Below are positions 1-5,174 of a stretch of DNA of 6,790 nt, piece by piece; the stretch's first letter is position 1; every line of letters begins with the position of its first letter. Both the position numbers and the translations under genes were made by a program. The stretch spans positions 1-6,790 of the forward strand of contig CAZYXO010000057.1 of NCBI GenBank assembly GCA_964651315.1. Reading direction: 5' to 3'. Source of the DNA: CAZYXO01 sp964651315. GTDB taxonomy: Bacteria > Bacillota_I > Bacilli_A > RF39 > UBA660. A model generated the notes under the pieces. It saw only the letters and a program-made list of their open reading frames with translations. It was not told where the DNA came from and did not search any database.

Positions 1-225
1 ATATGTTCCAATTCCATTTAATGGCATTTCATATCCATTATTAAGTTTTACTGTTTTTGTCTCAAAATTAAAATTTCTAATTTTTGCATTTTTTTGTAAT
101 TCTTCAATTTTCATTTTATCGGACTCCTTATTCTTATTATTAATATTATTTGTAATTAAAAATGTTATTGTCCCTAAACTAATCATTACTAAAAGTATAA
201 TACTATATAAAACTTTTTTATTCAC
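1..225 (-). CDS. Aldo/keto reductase, N-terminal part (runs off left edge), with membrane-anchor segment
   Basis: Seventy-five codons are visible and the frame is open to the window edge. Residues 59-75 (VKLNNGYEMPLNGIGTY) match the first beta-hairpin and first strand typical of aldo/keto reductases, which are NAD(P)H-dependent carbonyl reductases with a TIM-barrel fold. The rest of the barrel and the catalytic Asp/Tyr/Lys/His are outside the window. The GTG start at 225 has an AGGAGG ribosome binding site at about 8 nt and yields a Lys-Lys followed by about 20 hydrophobic residues (VLYSIILLVMISLGTITFLI), a signal-anchor. No lipobox Cys is visible. A second in-frame start, ATG at 114 (MKIEEL), has AAGGAG 9 nt upstream and would give a soluble enzyme of usual length. 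The family call is inferred from the N-terminal motif alone. Substrate unknown. Confidence 0.75.
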   Translation of the reverse strand, partial: MNKKVLYSIILLVMISLGTITFLITNNINNKNKESDKMKIEELQKNAKIRNFNFETKTVKLNNGYEMPLNGIGTY

Positions 226-269
226 TTTATATCCTCCTAATTAAAAATTGCTCTTTACTTGTTAGTTCT

Positions 270-275
270 ATTATA
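270..275 (-). promoter_or_regulatory. Candidate -10 box for the aldo/keto reductase
   Basis: A perfect TATAAT lies on the minus strand 44 nt upstream of the GTG start. The -35 position (about 293-298) reads AATAAA, which is weak, so this is a half-supported promoter in AT-rich DNA. Confidence 0.35.
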
Positions 276-341
276 CTACAAAAACTACTATTTTTATTAT
301 TTTATTTAAATATCACCTTAATTTACCAACTTCAAATAAGT

Positions 342-385
342 AAATCAAAAATGCATCTAAAGTCATTTTTCAGGTATTTTAGAGC
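342..385 (-). terminator. Hairpin plus T-rich tail after the 34-codon ORF
   Basis: On the minus strand GCTCTAAA (385-378) pairs with TTTAGA-T-GC (361-353) with one bulged base. ATTTTTGATTT follows. The stop codon of the 363-467 ORF lies in the loop. The long loop makes it a moderate intrinsic terminator. Confidence 0.4.
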
Positions 386-467
386 AAAAGAAAAAATCGC
401 GTTTTTCCTTACTTCTTAGTATCTTTTCTATTTCTTGTTCATTATAATAATCTAATTTTTCATCCAT
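363..467 (-). CDS. Small ORF, 34 aa, unknown function
   Basis: ATG at 467, TGA at 363-365. The protein begins MDEKLDYYNEQEIEKILR, is rich in Glu/Lys, and ends with a Phe-rich stretch around one Cys (DFFFCSKIPEK). An AGAGG sequence sits 7 nt before the ATG, and a terminator-like hairpin closes the frame. It follows the ATPase on the same strand, but that gene's own terminator lies between them. I do not recognise the family. It may be a small regulator or peptide, or the surviving start of a longer deleted gene. AT-rich DNA also gives chance ORFs of this length, so the call rests on the SD and hairpin. Confidence 0.35.
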   Translation of the reverse strand: MDEKLDYYNEQEIEKILRSKEKRDFFFCSKIPEK

Positions 468-490
468 AATTAACCTCTGTAATTTTGCAA

Positions 491-513
491 ATAAAAAAAG
501 GACTTTAAGTCCT
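491..513 (-). terminator. Intrinsic terminator of the DUF4143 ATPase gene
   Basis: AGGACTT (499-505) and AAGTCCT (507-513) are perfect inverted arms. In RNA the stem would be AGGAC/GTCCT with a 5-nt loop. On the minus strand it is followed by a run of T (498-493). The upper arm overlaps the TAG stop codon (514-512), so the gene has essentially no 3' untranslated region. Confidence 0.75.
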
Positions 514-1750
514 AATTCAAATAATCAACATCTAGTAGAAAGTCAAATATACCAATAATTAATATTCCTTCTTCATTTTTATATTTAACAATATCATCTT
601 TAACAACAATAATTTTTTTAAAGAAATCATTAACATTTCTTAATGGTCTTAACTCTTGATCCTTTTTATCATAATCATCTATATTAAGTGATGACTGAAT
701 ATAATACTTTTCATTTCCTTTATTAGCAATAAAATCTATTTCTAATTTTTTCTTTACACCATTTTCCTTTATTTCAACAACACCAACATCTACATTAAAC
801 CCTCTTCTTTTTAATTCTATATAAATAATATTTTCCATAATATGATTTTCTTCTATTTGTCTAAAATCCAAAAATGAGTTGCGAATTCCTAAATCAGTAA
901 AATAATATTTTTGAGGTGTTTCAATATATTTTTTCCCTTTTATATCATATCTTACTGCTTTATCTACAATAAAAGCATCTTGTAGAAATTTTAAATACTT
1001 ATATATTGTTTTATCAGTAACATCGGATACACTATTAAAACTTTTAAATGTATTAGATAATTTTAATGGATTAGTTAGTGAGCCAATACTTGAAGAAATA
1101 ATTTCAACTAATTTTTTTAATTCTTCTTCATTTTTGATAGAATTTCGTTCAATAACATCATTTATATATACATTATCTTTTTGTGTCTTTAAATATTCAA
1201 TTTTACTTTCACTAGAAATTTGTTTCAAAACAAGTGGCAATCCGCCAAAAGTAATATACTCTTTCCATGCATCTCTTTTATCATTCTTTTTAATAGAATA
1301 AAACTCTGCAAATGAAAGTGGATATACTTTAATTTCATCCCCTCTACCTCTGAATTCTGTAATGATATCTGATGATAAAAATTTTGAATTGCTACCCGTG
1401 ACATACACATCTGCATTTTTTATTTTTAAAAACCCATTTAAAACAGATTCAAAATCCTTTACTTTTTGAATTTCATCCAAAATAATGTAATACTTTTTAG
1501 AATCAACTAATTTTGATTTGATATATGAATTCAAATAATCTGGATCTAAATATTTTCCGTTTTCTCTTATATCTAAATCTAATTTTATTATATGATCATT
1601 ATCAATACCACTTTTAAGCAAATAATTTTTAAACATCGGATCAAGCAAATATGACTTTCCACATCTCCTAATACCTGTTACAATCTTTATAAGTCCATTG
1701 TCTTGCTTGGATATTAGTTTATTTAAATAGTAGTCTCTTTTTATTTCCAT
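512..1750 (-). CDS. AAA-type ATPase with C-terminal DUF4143 domain
   Basis: 412 aa, full length for this family. The N-terminal P-loop domain has Walker A GIRRCGKS (26-33), Walker B YYIILDEIQ (87-95), a sensor-like VTGSNSKFLS (116-125) and an RGRGDE motif (134-139). A middle helical/winged-helix-like part (about 205-265) precedes YYFTDLGIRNSFL (282-294). The C-terminal segment EIDFIANKGNEKYYIQSSL (337-355) is the typical DUF4143 end and resembles a nuclease fold, but the usual catalytic Lys position is Ser here, so nuclease activity is doubtful. The ATG at 1750 has AGGAGG 5 nt upstream. These ATPases are common and multi-copy in gut anaerobes; their cellular role is not established. The gene is monocistronic, with its own promoter and terminator. 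The promoter is bracketed by a duplicated 38-bp repeat. Family identity is secure, function is not. Confidence 0.93.
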   Translation of the reverse strand: MEIKRDYYLNKLISKQDNGLIKIVTGIRRCGKSYLLDPMFKNYLLKSGIDNDHIIKLDLDIRENGKYLDPDYLNSYIKSKLVDSKKYYIILDEIQKVKDFESVLNGFLKIKNADVYVTGSNSKFLSSDIITEFRGRGDEIKVYPLSFAEFYSIKKNDKRDAWKEYITFGGLPLVLKQISSESKIEYLKTQKDNVYINDVIERNSIKNEEELKKLVEIISSSIGSLTNPLKLSNTFKSFNSVSDVTDKTIYKYLKFLQDAFIVDKAVRYDIKGKKYIETPQKYYFTDLGIRNSFLDFRQIEENHIMENIIYIELKRRGFNVDVGVVEIKENGVKKKLEIDFIANKGNEKYYIQSSLNIDDYDKKDQELRPLRNVNDFFKKIIVVKDDIVKYKNEEGILIIGIFDFLLDVDYLN

Positions 1751-1761
1751 AATATCCTCCT

Positions 1762-1799
1762 ATTACGAATTTCGGGGAATGTAACCTTTTTTTCGTAAT
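1762..1799 (-). repeat. Repeat copy 1 (R1): 38-bp element with inverted ends in the ATPase 5' leader
   Basis: Perfect 8-bp inverted ends, ATTACGAA (1762-1769) and TTCGTAAT (1792-1799), enclose a G4 tract and a T7 tract. It begins 3 nt after the -10 box and ends directly at the AGGAGG of the ATPase gene. It therefore covers the expected transcription start and leader, where it could be an operator or an RNA hairpin next to the ribosome binding site. A near-identical copy is at 1840-1877. Confidence 0.85.
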
Positions 1800-1802
1800 T
1801 CT

Positions 1803-1831
1803 ATTATAAAATAAATTTTATTAAATGTCAA
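1803..1831 (-). promoter_or_regulatory. Consensus housekeeping promoter of the ATPase gene
   Basis: On the minus strand TTGACA (1831-1826), a 17-nt spacer, and TATAAT (1808-1803): a perfect SigA-type consensus. Predicted transcription start is near 1796, inside repeat R1, giving a leader of about 45 nt. Repeat R2 lies just upstream of the -35 box. A perfect promoter flanked by two copies of a palindromic element is the arrangement expected for a repressed promoter; the regulator is not identified. Confidence 0.8.
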
Positions 1832-1839
1832 ATAGTTCT

Positions 1840-1877
1840 ATTACGAATTTTGGGGAGCATGACCTTTTTTTCGTAAC
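1840..1877 (-). repeat. Repeat copy 2 (R2), upstream of the ATPase promoter
   Basis: Same 38-bp length as R1 with 32 of 38 positions identical; the copies start 78 bp apart. The inverted ends are TTACGAA (1841-1847) and TTCGTAA (1870-1876). The outermost base pair is lost because the last base is C instead of T. No gene follows this copy directly: the ATPase promoter begins 8 nt downstream. Confidence 0.85.
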
Positions 1878-1884
1878 TACTATT

Positions 1885-1890
1885 ATTATA
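1885..1890 (-). promoter_or_regulatory. Second -10-like box preceding repeat R2
   Basis: A TATAAT on the minus strand lies 7 nt upstream of R2, mirroring the -10 box that lies 3 nt upstream of R1. The matching -35 position (1908-1913) reads TGAATA, a partial match. It may be a relic of a second promoter-repeat module. Confidence 0.35.
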
Positions 1891-2099
1891 TTACTTTTAC
1901 CAAAAAATATTCACTATAATCCCATCATTTCTCTAACAACTCTATCTGACATTTTTACAATACCATGTATTGGTAGTGTGCAACGTTTCATTCACATCTA
2001 CCATTTTTTCCTTTATATTTCAATGATTTATATATTTTTTTCTACCTTCTTTTTTTAGGATATTTTTTTATATAAGTTTCATTTTATATCTATTAAAAA

Positions 2100-2160
2100 A
2101 TGACATATCTCGATATAATATTTTTAGAAAAAACAATATAGACTCAGAGGTATATGTCAT
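2100..2160. repeat. 9-bp perfect inverted repeat around the leader of the 23-codon ORF
   Basis: ATGACATAT (2100-2108) and ATATGTCAT (2152-2160) are exact inverted copies separated by 43 bp. Between them lie a TATAAT (2114-2119) and the AGAGG ribosome binding site (2146-2150). The right arm contains the first two bases of the ORF's ATG. It could be an operator pair, a leader hairpin that hides the start codon if transcription begins upstream of 2100, or ends of a tiny element. The evidence does not decide between these. Confidence 0.55.
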
Positions 2161-2230
2161 GTCTAAAATTATATCAATTATTATTAAATTTTTAAATAGA
2201 ATTAATAAAAGTATTAGGATAAACGCATGA
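2159..2230 (+). CDS. Candidate 23-aa cationic amphipathic peptide
   Basis: ATG at 2159, TGA at 2228-2230. AGAGG sits 8 nt before the ATG, with a TATAAT at 2114-2119 but no good -35. The peptide starts MSKIISIIIKFLNRINK. It has five basic residues (K3, K10, R14, K17, R20), no acidic ones and eight Ile. On a 100-degree helical wheel the basic residues fall within about 200-320 degrees. I4, I5, I8, F11, L12, I15 and I19 fall on the opposite side (20-140 degrees). This is the build of membrane-active peptides such as leaderless bacteriocins, phenol-soluble-modulin-like lysins or type I toxins. No family match is claimed. A hairpin overlapping the stop codon, with G-U pairs that only work in plus-strand RNA, supports a real plus-strand transcript. 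A chance ORF remains possible. Confidence 0.4.
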   Translation: MSKIISIIIKFLNRINKSIRINA

Positions 2231-2256
2231 ATTTTTAAATCTTATGTGTTTATCCT
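2216..2256 (+). terminator. Hairpin overlapping the stop of the 23-codon ORF
   Basis: AGGATAAACGCAT (2216-2228) pairs with ATGTGTTTATCCT (2244-2256): 13 bp including one G-U wobble, extendable by a second G-U and an A-U. In minus-strand RNA both wobbles become C-A mismatches, so the fold favours plus-strand RNA. The downstream tail (GTTTCAAATTGTT) is only a weak U-tract. It is either a poor intrinsic terminator or a 3'-end stabilising structure. Confidence 0.5.
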
Positions 2257-2276
2257 GTTTCAAATTGTTAATTAGT

Positions 2277-2389
2277 TTATTGATATTCGGTATAGTAATC
2301 TTTCAAAAAAACATTTGCATTATATCTTGAGGTTTTAATTGTTTTTCGTGTGCCTTAGTTTTAATTTTAATTTTTAATTCTGTTAGTGC
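2277..2389 (-). pseudogene. Possible C-terminal remnant of a decayed gene (frameshift at T7)
   Basis: A minus-strand frame reads ALTELKIKIKTKAHEKQLKP then QDIMQMFF and stops at a run of seven T. Shifting by one base at that run continues as LKDYYTEYQ and a stop. The combined tail is hydrophilic and helix-like, as at the end of a real protein such as a transposase. It has no start codon, is cut off upstream by the 84-bp palindrome, and I cannot name a family. Low-complexity AT-rich DNA could also produce it. Confidence 0.15.
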
Positions 2390-2390
2390 T

Positions 2391-2474
2391 AATATAAAAA
2401 TGTAGGAAAAAGATTAAACAAAAATGTAGGTTTTCCTACATAATTATTTAATCAAAAACCTACATTTTTATATT
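2391..2474. repeat. 84-bp nested, fully symmetric palindrome
   Basis: Outer arms AATATAAAAATGTAGG (2391-2406) and its exact complement (2459-2474) form 16 bp. Next comes a symmetric A5 x A5 internal loop, then GATTAAA/TTTAATC (2412-2418/2447-2453), then a symmetric 5 x 5 loop. Last is ATGTAGG/CCTACAT (2424-2430/2435-2441) closed by TTTT. Thirty of forty positions pair and both arms are exactly 40 nt. ATGTAGG occurs four times, twice in each orientation. Both strands carry CCTACA followed by a T-rich run, so it could act as a bidirectional terminator for secA and the plus-strand peptide ORF. It may also be a small palindromic repeat element or a protein-binding site. No target-site duplication is visible. 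Confidence 0.85.
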
Positions 2475-2490
2475 TGACATTAACATTTTT

Positions 2491-2525
2491 TAGATACGTT
2501 TTAAATACATTAAATAACGTATCTA
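2491..2525. repeat. 10-bp perfect palindrome with 15-nt loop
   Basis: TAGATACGTT (2491-2500) and AACGTATCTA (2516-2525) are exact inverted copies. On the plus strand a T-rich stretch begins 6 nt after the right arm; on the minus strand (the secA direction) an A-run follows. It is therefore not a standard terminator for secA, and it could be an operator or part of the palindrome cluster. Confidence 0.7.
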
Positions 2526-2552
2526 GTAGTATTTTTCTTCTTGTTTTATTTT

Positions 2553-2596
2553 AAAGAAAAGCTCGCATTTTTCCTTGTATTACTTGGGTTAGCGAG
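2553..2596 (-). terminator. Candidate terminator immediately after secA
   Basis: On the minus strand CTCGC (2596-2592), abutting the secA stop codon, pairs with GCGAG (2566-2562), followed by C and TTTTCTTT. The stem is GC-rich for this DNA but only 5 bp, with a 25-nt loop, so it is a weak to moderate call. Confidence 0.35.
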
Positions 2597-5083
2597 TTAT
2601 TTCCCACAACACTGTTTATATTTTTTTCCTGAGCCACATGGGCACATGTCATTACGACCTATTTTATTTACTCTTTTAGGGGTGCTTTTTACTTTTTCTT
2701 TACCATCATTAGCATGTCCTTGTAATGTTTGCTTTCTTTCAACATTTCTTCTAACTTCTGCTTTTAGTAAAAATAATGCAATTTGATTATCAATTTTATT
2801 TAATAAATCATCAAACATTTGGAAACCTTCCATAGTATAAACTTGAACAGGATTCGCTTGTCCATAACCACGAAGTCCAATCCCTTCTTTTAAATGTTCC
2901 ATATTACTCATATGATCTACCCAAGAAGTATCGATAACTCTTAAACTAATTGCTTTTTCAAATTCATCTATACTTGGACATTCAACCATTTTATGTTCAT
3001 AATCTTTAATCATTTCCCCAGAAATATAATCAGCAACTTCATCATCTTTTAAAGATTCTATTTCACTAACTTTTAACGTTCTAGTTTTAAAATAATTTGT
3101 ATTAACATATTCAATTATTTCTGATTTATCATGTTCAGTTAAATAATTTTCTGGTGGTATATGGTCTTCCACTAAATTATTTATTGTATTTTTAAATGTT
3201 TCTATAACTTTATCATGAATACTATCTAAATCAAGGATTTCATTTCTTCTCGTATAAATTATTTCTCTTTGTTCATTCATAACATTATCATAATCAAGTA
3301 AACTTTTACGCATATCATAGTTGTTTCCTTCAACTTTCTTTTGAGCAGTTTCGATACTTTTAGTTAAAGTTTTTGATTTAATCGCTTGATCTTCAGAAAA
3401 TCCTAAGTTTGTTAGCATTGATTTAATTCTATCAGTACCAAAAACACGCATTAATTCATCTTCAAATGATACAAAGAATTGACTCATACCAGCGTCTCCT
3501 TGACGACCAGTTCGACCACGCAACTGATTATCAATTCTTCTTGATTCATGTCTTTCAGTCCCAATTACACAAAGTCCACCTAGTTCTTTTACTTCATCAC
3601 TTACTTTAATATCTGTACCACGACCAGCCATATTAGTTGCTAAAGTTATAGCACCTTTTTCACCAGCTTTAGCAATAATGTCTGCTTCTCTTTCATGATT
3701 TTTAGCATTCAAAACTTCATGCTTTAAACCATTTTTATCAAGTAAATTACTTAATCTTTCGTTTGATTCAACACTTATTGTACCAATTAATATAGGTACT
3801 CCTTTTTCATGTAAATATTTAACAGTATTAATAATTGCTTTATATTTACCTTTTTCAGTTGTATAAACTAAATCTTGTTCATCTATTCTTGCAACAGGTT
3901 TATTTGTAGGTATTTGAATAACATACATATTATAAATACTTCTAAATTCTTCTTCTTCAGTTTTTGCAGTTCCTGTCATACCAGATAATTTATTATACAT
4001 TCTAAATAAATTTTGGAATGTAATAGTTGCCATCGTTTTAGTTTCAGCATTAATCGTTACACCTTCTTTGGCTTCTAATGCTTGATGTAATCCTTCGCTA
4101 AATTGACGTCCATGCATAAGTCTTCCAGTAAATTGATCTACTATAATTACTGCATCTTCTTCTACTACATAATCAACATCTCTTTTAAATACGTAATTTG
4201 CTTTTAATGCTTGATGAACATGGTGTACTAATGCTGTATTATCAATATCATATAAATTTGCTAAATTATAAAATCTTTCGATTTTTTTACTTCCAGTTTC
4301 TGTTAAAGATGCTGATTTAACTTTTTCATCTATTGTATAATCTTCATCTAACTTTAATCCTCTAACAGCACGATTAGCATCAATATATAAATTTTGTGAA
4401 TTCATTGCACCACCAGAAATAATTAAAGGTGTTCTTGCTTCATCTATTAATATTGAATCCACTTCATCAACAATACAAAAATTAAGTGGTCTTTGAACTC
4501 TATCTTCTTTTTTAATAACCATATTATCTCTTAAATAATCAAAACCAATTTCATTATTTGTCGAATATAAAATATCACAATTATAATTTTCTTGTTTTTC
4601 TTTACTAGATAATTCTCTTAAATTAAGTCCTACTGTTAAACCTAAAAATTCAAATACTGGACCCATCCATTCTCTATCTCTTTTTGCTAAGAATTCATTA
4701 ACTGTTACGATATGTACACCTTTTCCAGTTAAAGCATTCAAATAAGCCGGTAATGTTTCAACTAACGTTTTACCTTCACCAGTTTTTAATTCCGCAATAT
4801 TTCCATAATGAATTGCAAGTCCTCCTAATAATTGAACATAAAATGGCTTTAACCCAATAACTCTAAATGCTGTTTCTCTTACAACTGCAAAAGCATCAAC
4901 AATTAGTTCATCTAATTCTGCTCCATTATTAAGTTTTTCTTTAAACTCTATTGTTTTATTCTTTAAATCATTATCACTTAACTTCGCAAATTCATCTTCT
5001 TTCGCCATTATATCATTTGCAATTGTTTCAAACCTTTTTAATTCTTTATATTCACTATCAAATAGTTTTCTAAATATACCCAT
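2597..5083 (-). CDS. secA: Protein translocase ATPase SecA
   Basis: 828 aa, the motor that drives preproteins through the SecYEG channel at the cytoplasmic membrane. Nucleotide-binding domain 1 has Walker A TGEGKT (101-106) and Walker B IVDEVDSILIDEARTPL (204-220). The preprotein-crosslinking domain occupies about 225-365, with FQNLFRMYNKLSGMTGTA (356-373) at its end. Nucleotide-binding domain 2 contains NMAGRGTDI (484-492) and QLRGRTGRQGD (520-530). The helical scaffold and wing domains follow (about 565-780). The C-terminal zinc motif CPCGSGKKYKQCC uses C814, C816, C825 and C826 and is expected to contact SecB-like partners or phospholipid. Length and motifs are those of the essential housekeeping SecA1. 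The ATG at 5083 has GGAGG 8 nt upstream. It lies downstream of hpf, a common Firmicutes order, but with its own promoter; prfB is not next to it. Confidence 0.98.
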   Translation of the reverse strand: MGIFRKLFDSEYKELKRFETIANDIMAKEDEFAKLSDNDLKNKTIEFKEKLNNGAELDELIVDAFAVVRETAFRVIGLKPFYVQLLGGLAIHYGNIAELKTGEGKTLVETLPAYLNALTGKGVHIVTVNEFLAKRDREWMGPVFEFLGLTVGLNLRELSSKEKQENYNCDILYSTNNEIGFDYLRDNMVIKKEDRVQRPLNFCIVDEVDSILIDEARTPLIISGGAMNSQNLYIDANRAVRGLKLDEDYTIDEKVKSASLTETGSKKIERFYNLANLYDIDNTALVHHVHQALKANYVFKRDVDYVVEEDAVIIVDQFTGRLMHGRQFSEGLHQALEAKEGVTINAETKTMATITFQNLFRMYNKLSGMTGTAKTEEEEFRSIYNMYVIQIPTNKPVARIDEQDLVYTTEKGKYKAIINTVKYLHEKGVPILIGTISVESNERLSNLLDKNGLKHEVLNAKNHEREADIIAKAGEKGAITLATNMAGRGTDIKVSDEVKELGGLCVIGTERHESRRIDNQLRGRTGRQGDAGMSQFFVSFEDELMRVFGTDRIKSMLTNLGFSEDQAIKSKTLTKSIETAQKKVEGNNYDMRKSLLDYDNVMNEQREIIYTRRNEILDLDSIHDKVIETFKNTINNLVEDHIPPENYLTEHDKSEIIEYVNTNYFKTRTLKVSEIESLKDDEVADYISGEMIKDYEHKMVECPSIDEFEKAISLRVIDTSWVDHMSNMEHLKEGIGLRGYGQANPVQVYTMEGFQMFDDLLNKIDNQIALFLLKAEVRRNVERKQTLQGHANDGKEKVKSTPKRVNKIGRNDMCPCGSGKKYKQCCGK

Positions 5084-5105
5084 ACTATTTTCCTCCAGTA
5101 CAATT

Positions 5106-5114
5106 ATTATATCA
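5106..5114 (-). promoter_or_regulatory. Extended -10 promoter of secA
   Basis: The minus strand reads TGATATAAT (5114-5106), a perfect extended -10 element 22 nt before the secA ATG. The -35 region is weak (TTATTA at an 18-nt spacing), which an extended -10 can compensate. The predicted leader is about 16 nt and carries the GGAGG site. Because the hpf terminator lies just upstream, secA is probably transcribed mainly from here. Confidence 0.55.
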
Positions 5115-5140
5115 TTAACTTTGCATAATTAATAACTTTT

Positions 5141-5174
5141 TTTAAAAAATAAAACTCATTTTAAGAGTTTTATT
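5141..5174 (-). terminator. Intrinsic terminator of hpf
   Basis: AATAAAACTC (5148-5157) and GAGTTTTATT (5165-5174) form a perfect 10-bp stem with a 7-nt loop. On the minus strand a T-run continues from the stem. The stem includes the hpf TAA stop codon (5172-5170). Confidence 0.8.

Larger units (their letters stand above)
1891..2596. other. Gene-poor, structure-rich stretch between the ATPase promoter and secA
   Basis: No protein of normal size is supported on either strand here. An open frame over 1825-2058 on the plus strand is a translation of repeat R2 and low-complexity T-rich DNA, has no ribosome binding site and is not called. From about 2030 to 2100 I see only T-rich and A-rich runs. 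The remainder holds a 9-bp inverted repeat, a 23-codon ORF with a hairpin, a possible frameshifted gene remnant, an 84-bp nested palindrome and a 10-bp palindrome, each listed separately. Many Firmicutes have prfB downstream of secA; it is absent here. Confidence 0.6.

Noticed and set aside
363..365. TGA read as Trp (Mollicute-type code)
   Set aside because: Trp in secA uses TGG and the conserved genes end with TAA or TAG; nothing here requires recoding.
1225..1416. 63-aa minus-strand ORF
   Set aside because: Lies wholly inside the ATPase gene in another frame; no motif or ribosome binding site.
1900..2015. Short minus-strand frames (20-25 codons, for example starting MKRCTLPIHGIV) as a gene or transposase remnant
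   Set aside because: Too short, no recognisable family, overlapping frames both open; not distinguishable from chance.
1825..2058. 77-aa plus-strand ORF, hydrophobic
   Set aside because: Its start lies in the spacer of the minus-strand ATPase promoter, its first residues are repeat R2 in translation, the rest is T-rich low complexity, and there is no SD.
2100..2160. Terminal inverted repeats of an insertion sequence
   Set aside because: Only 43 bp lie between the arms, there is no transposase and no clear target duplication; reported as an inverted repeat only.
2391..2474. CRISPR array, because ATGTAGG recurs
   Set aside because: The copies are mirror-image arms of one palindrome, not direct repeats with equal spacers, and no cas genes are present.
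2541..2786. 81-aa plus-strand ORF rich in Phe and Cys
   Set aside because: Antisense to the secA C-terminus and its zinc motif; a shadow frame.
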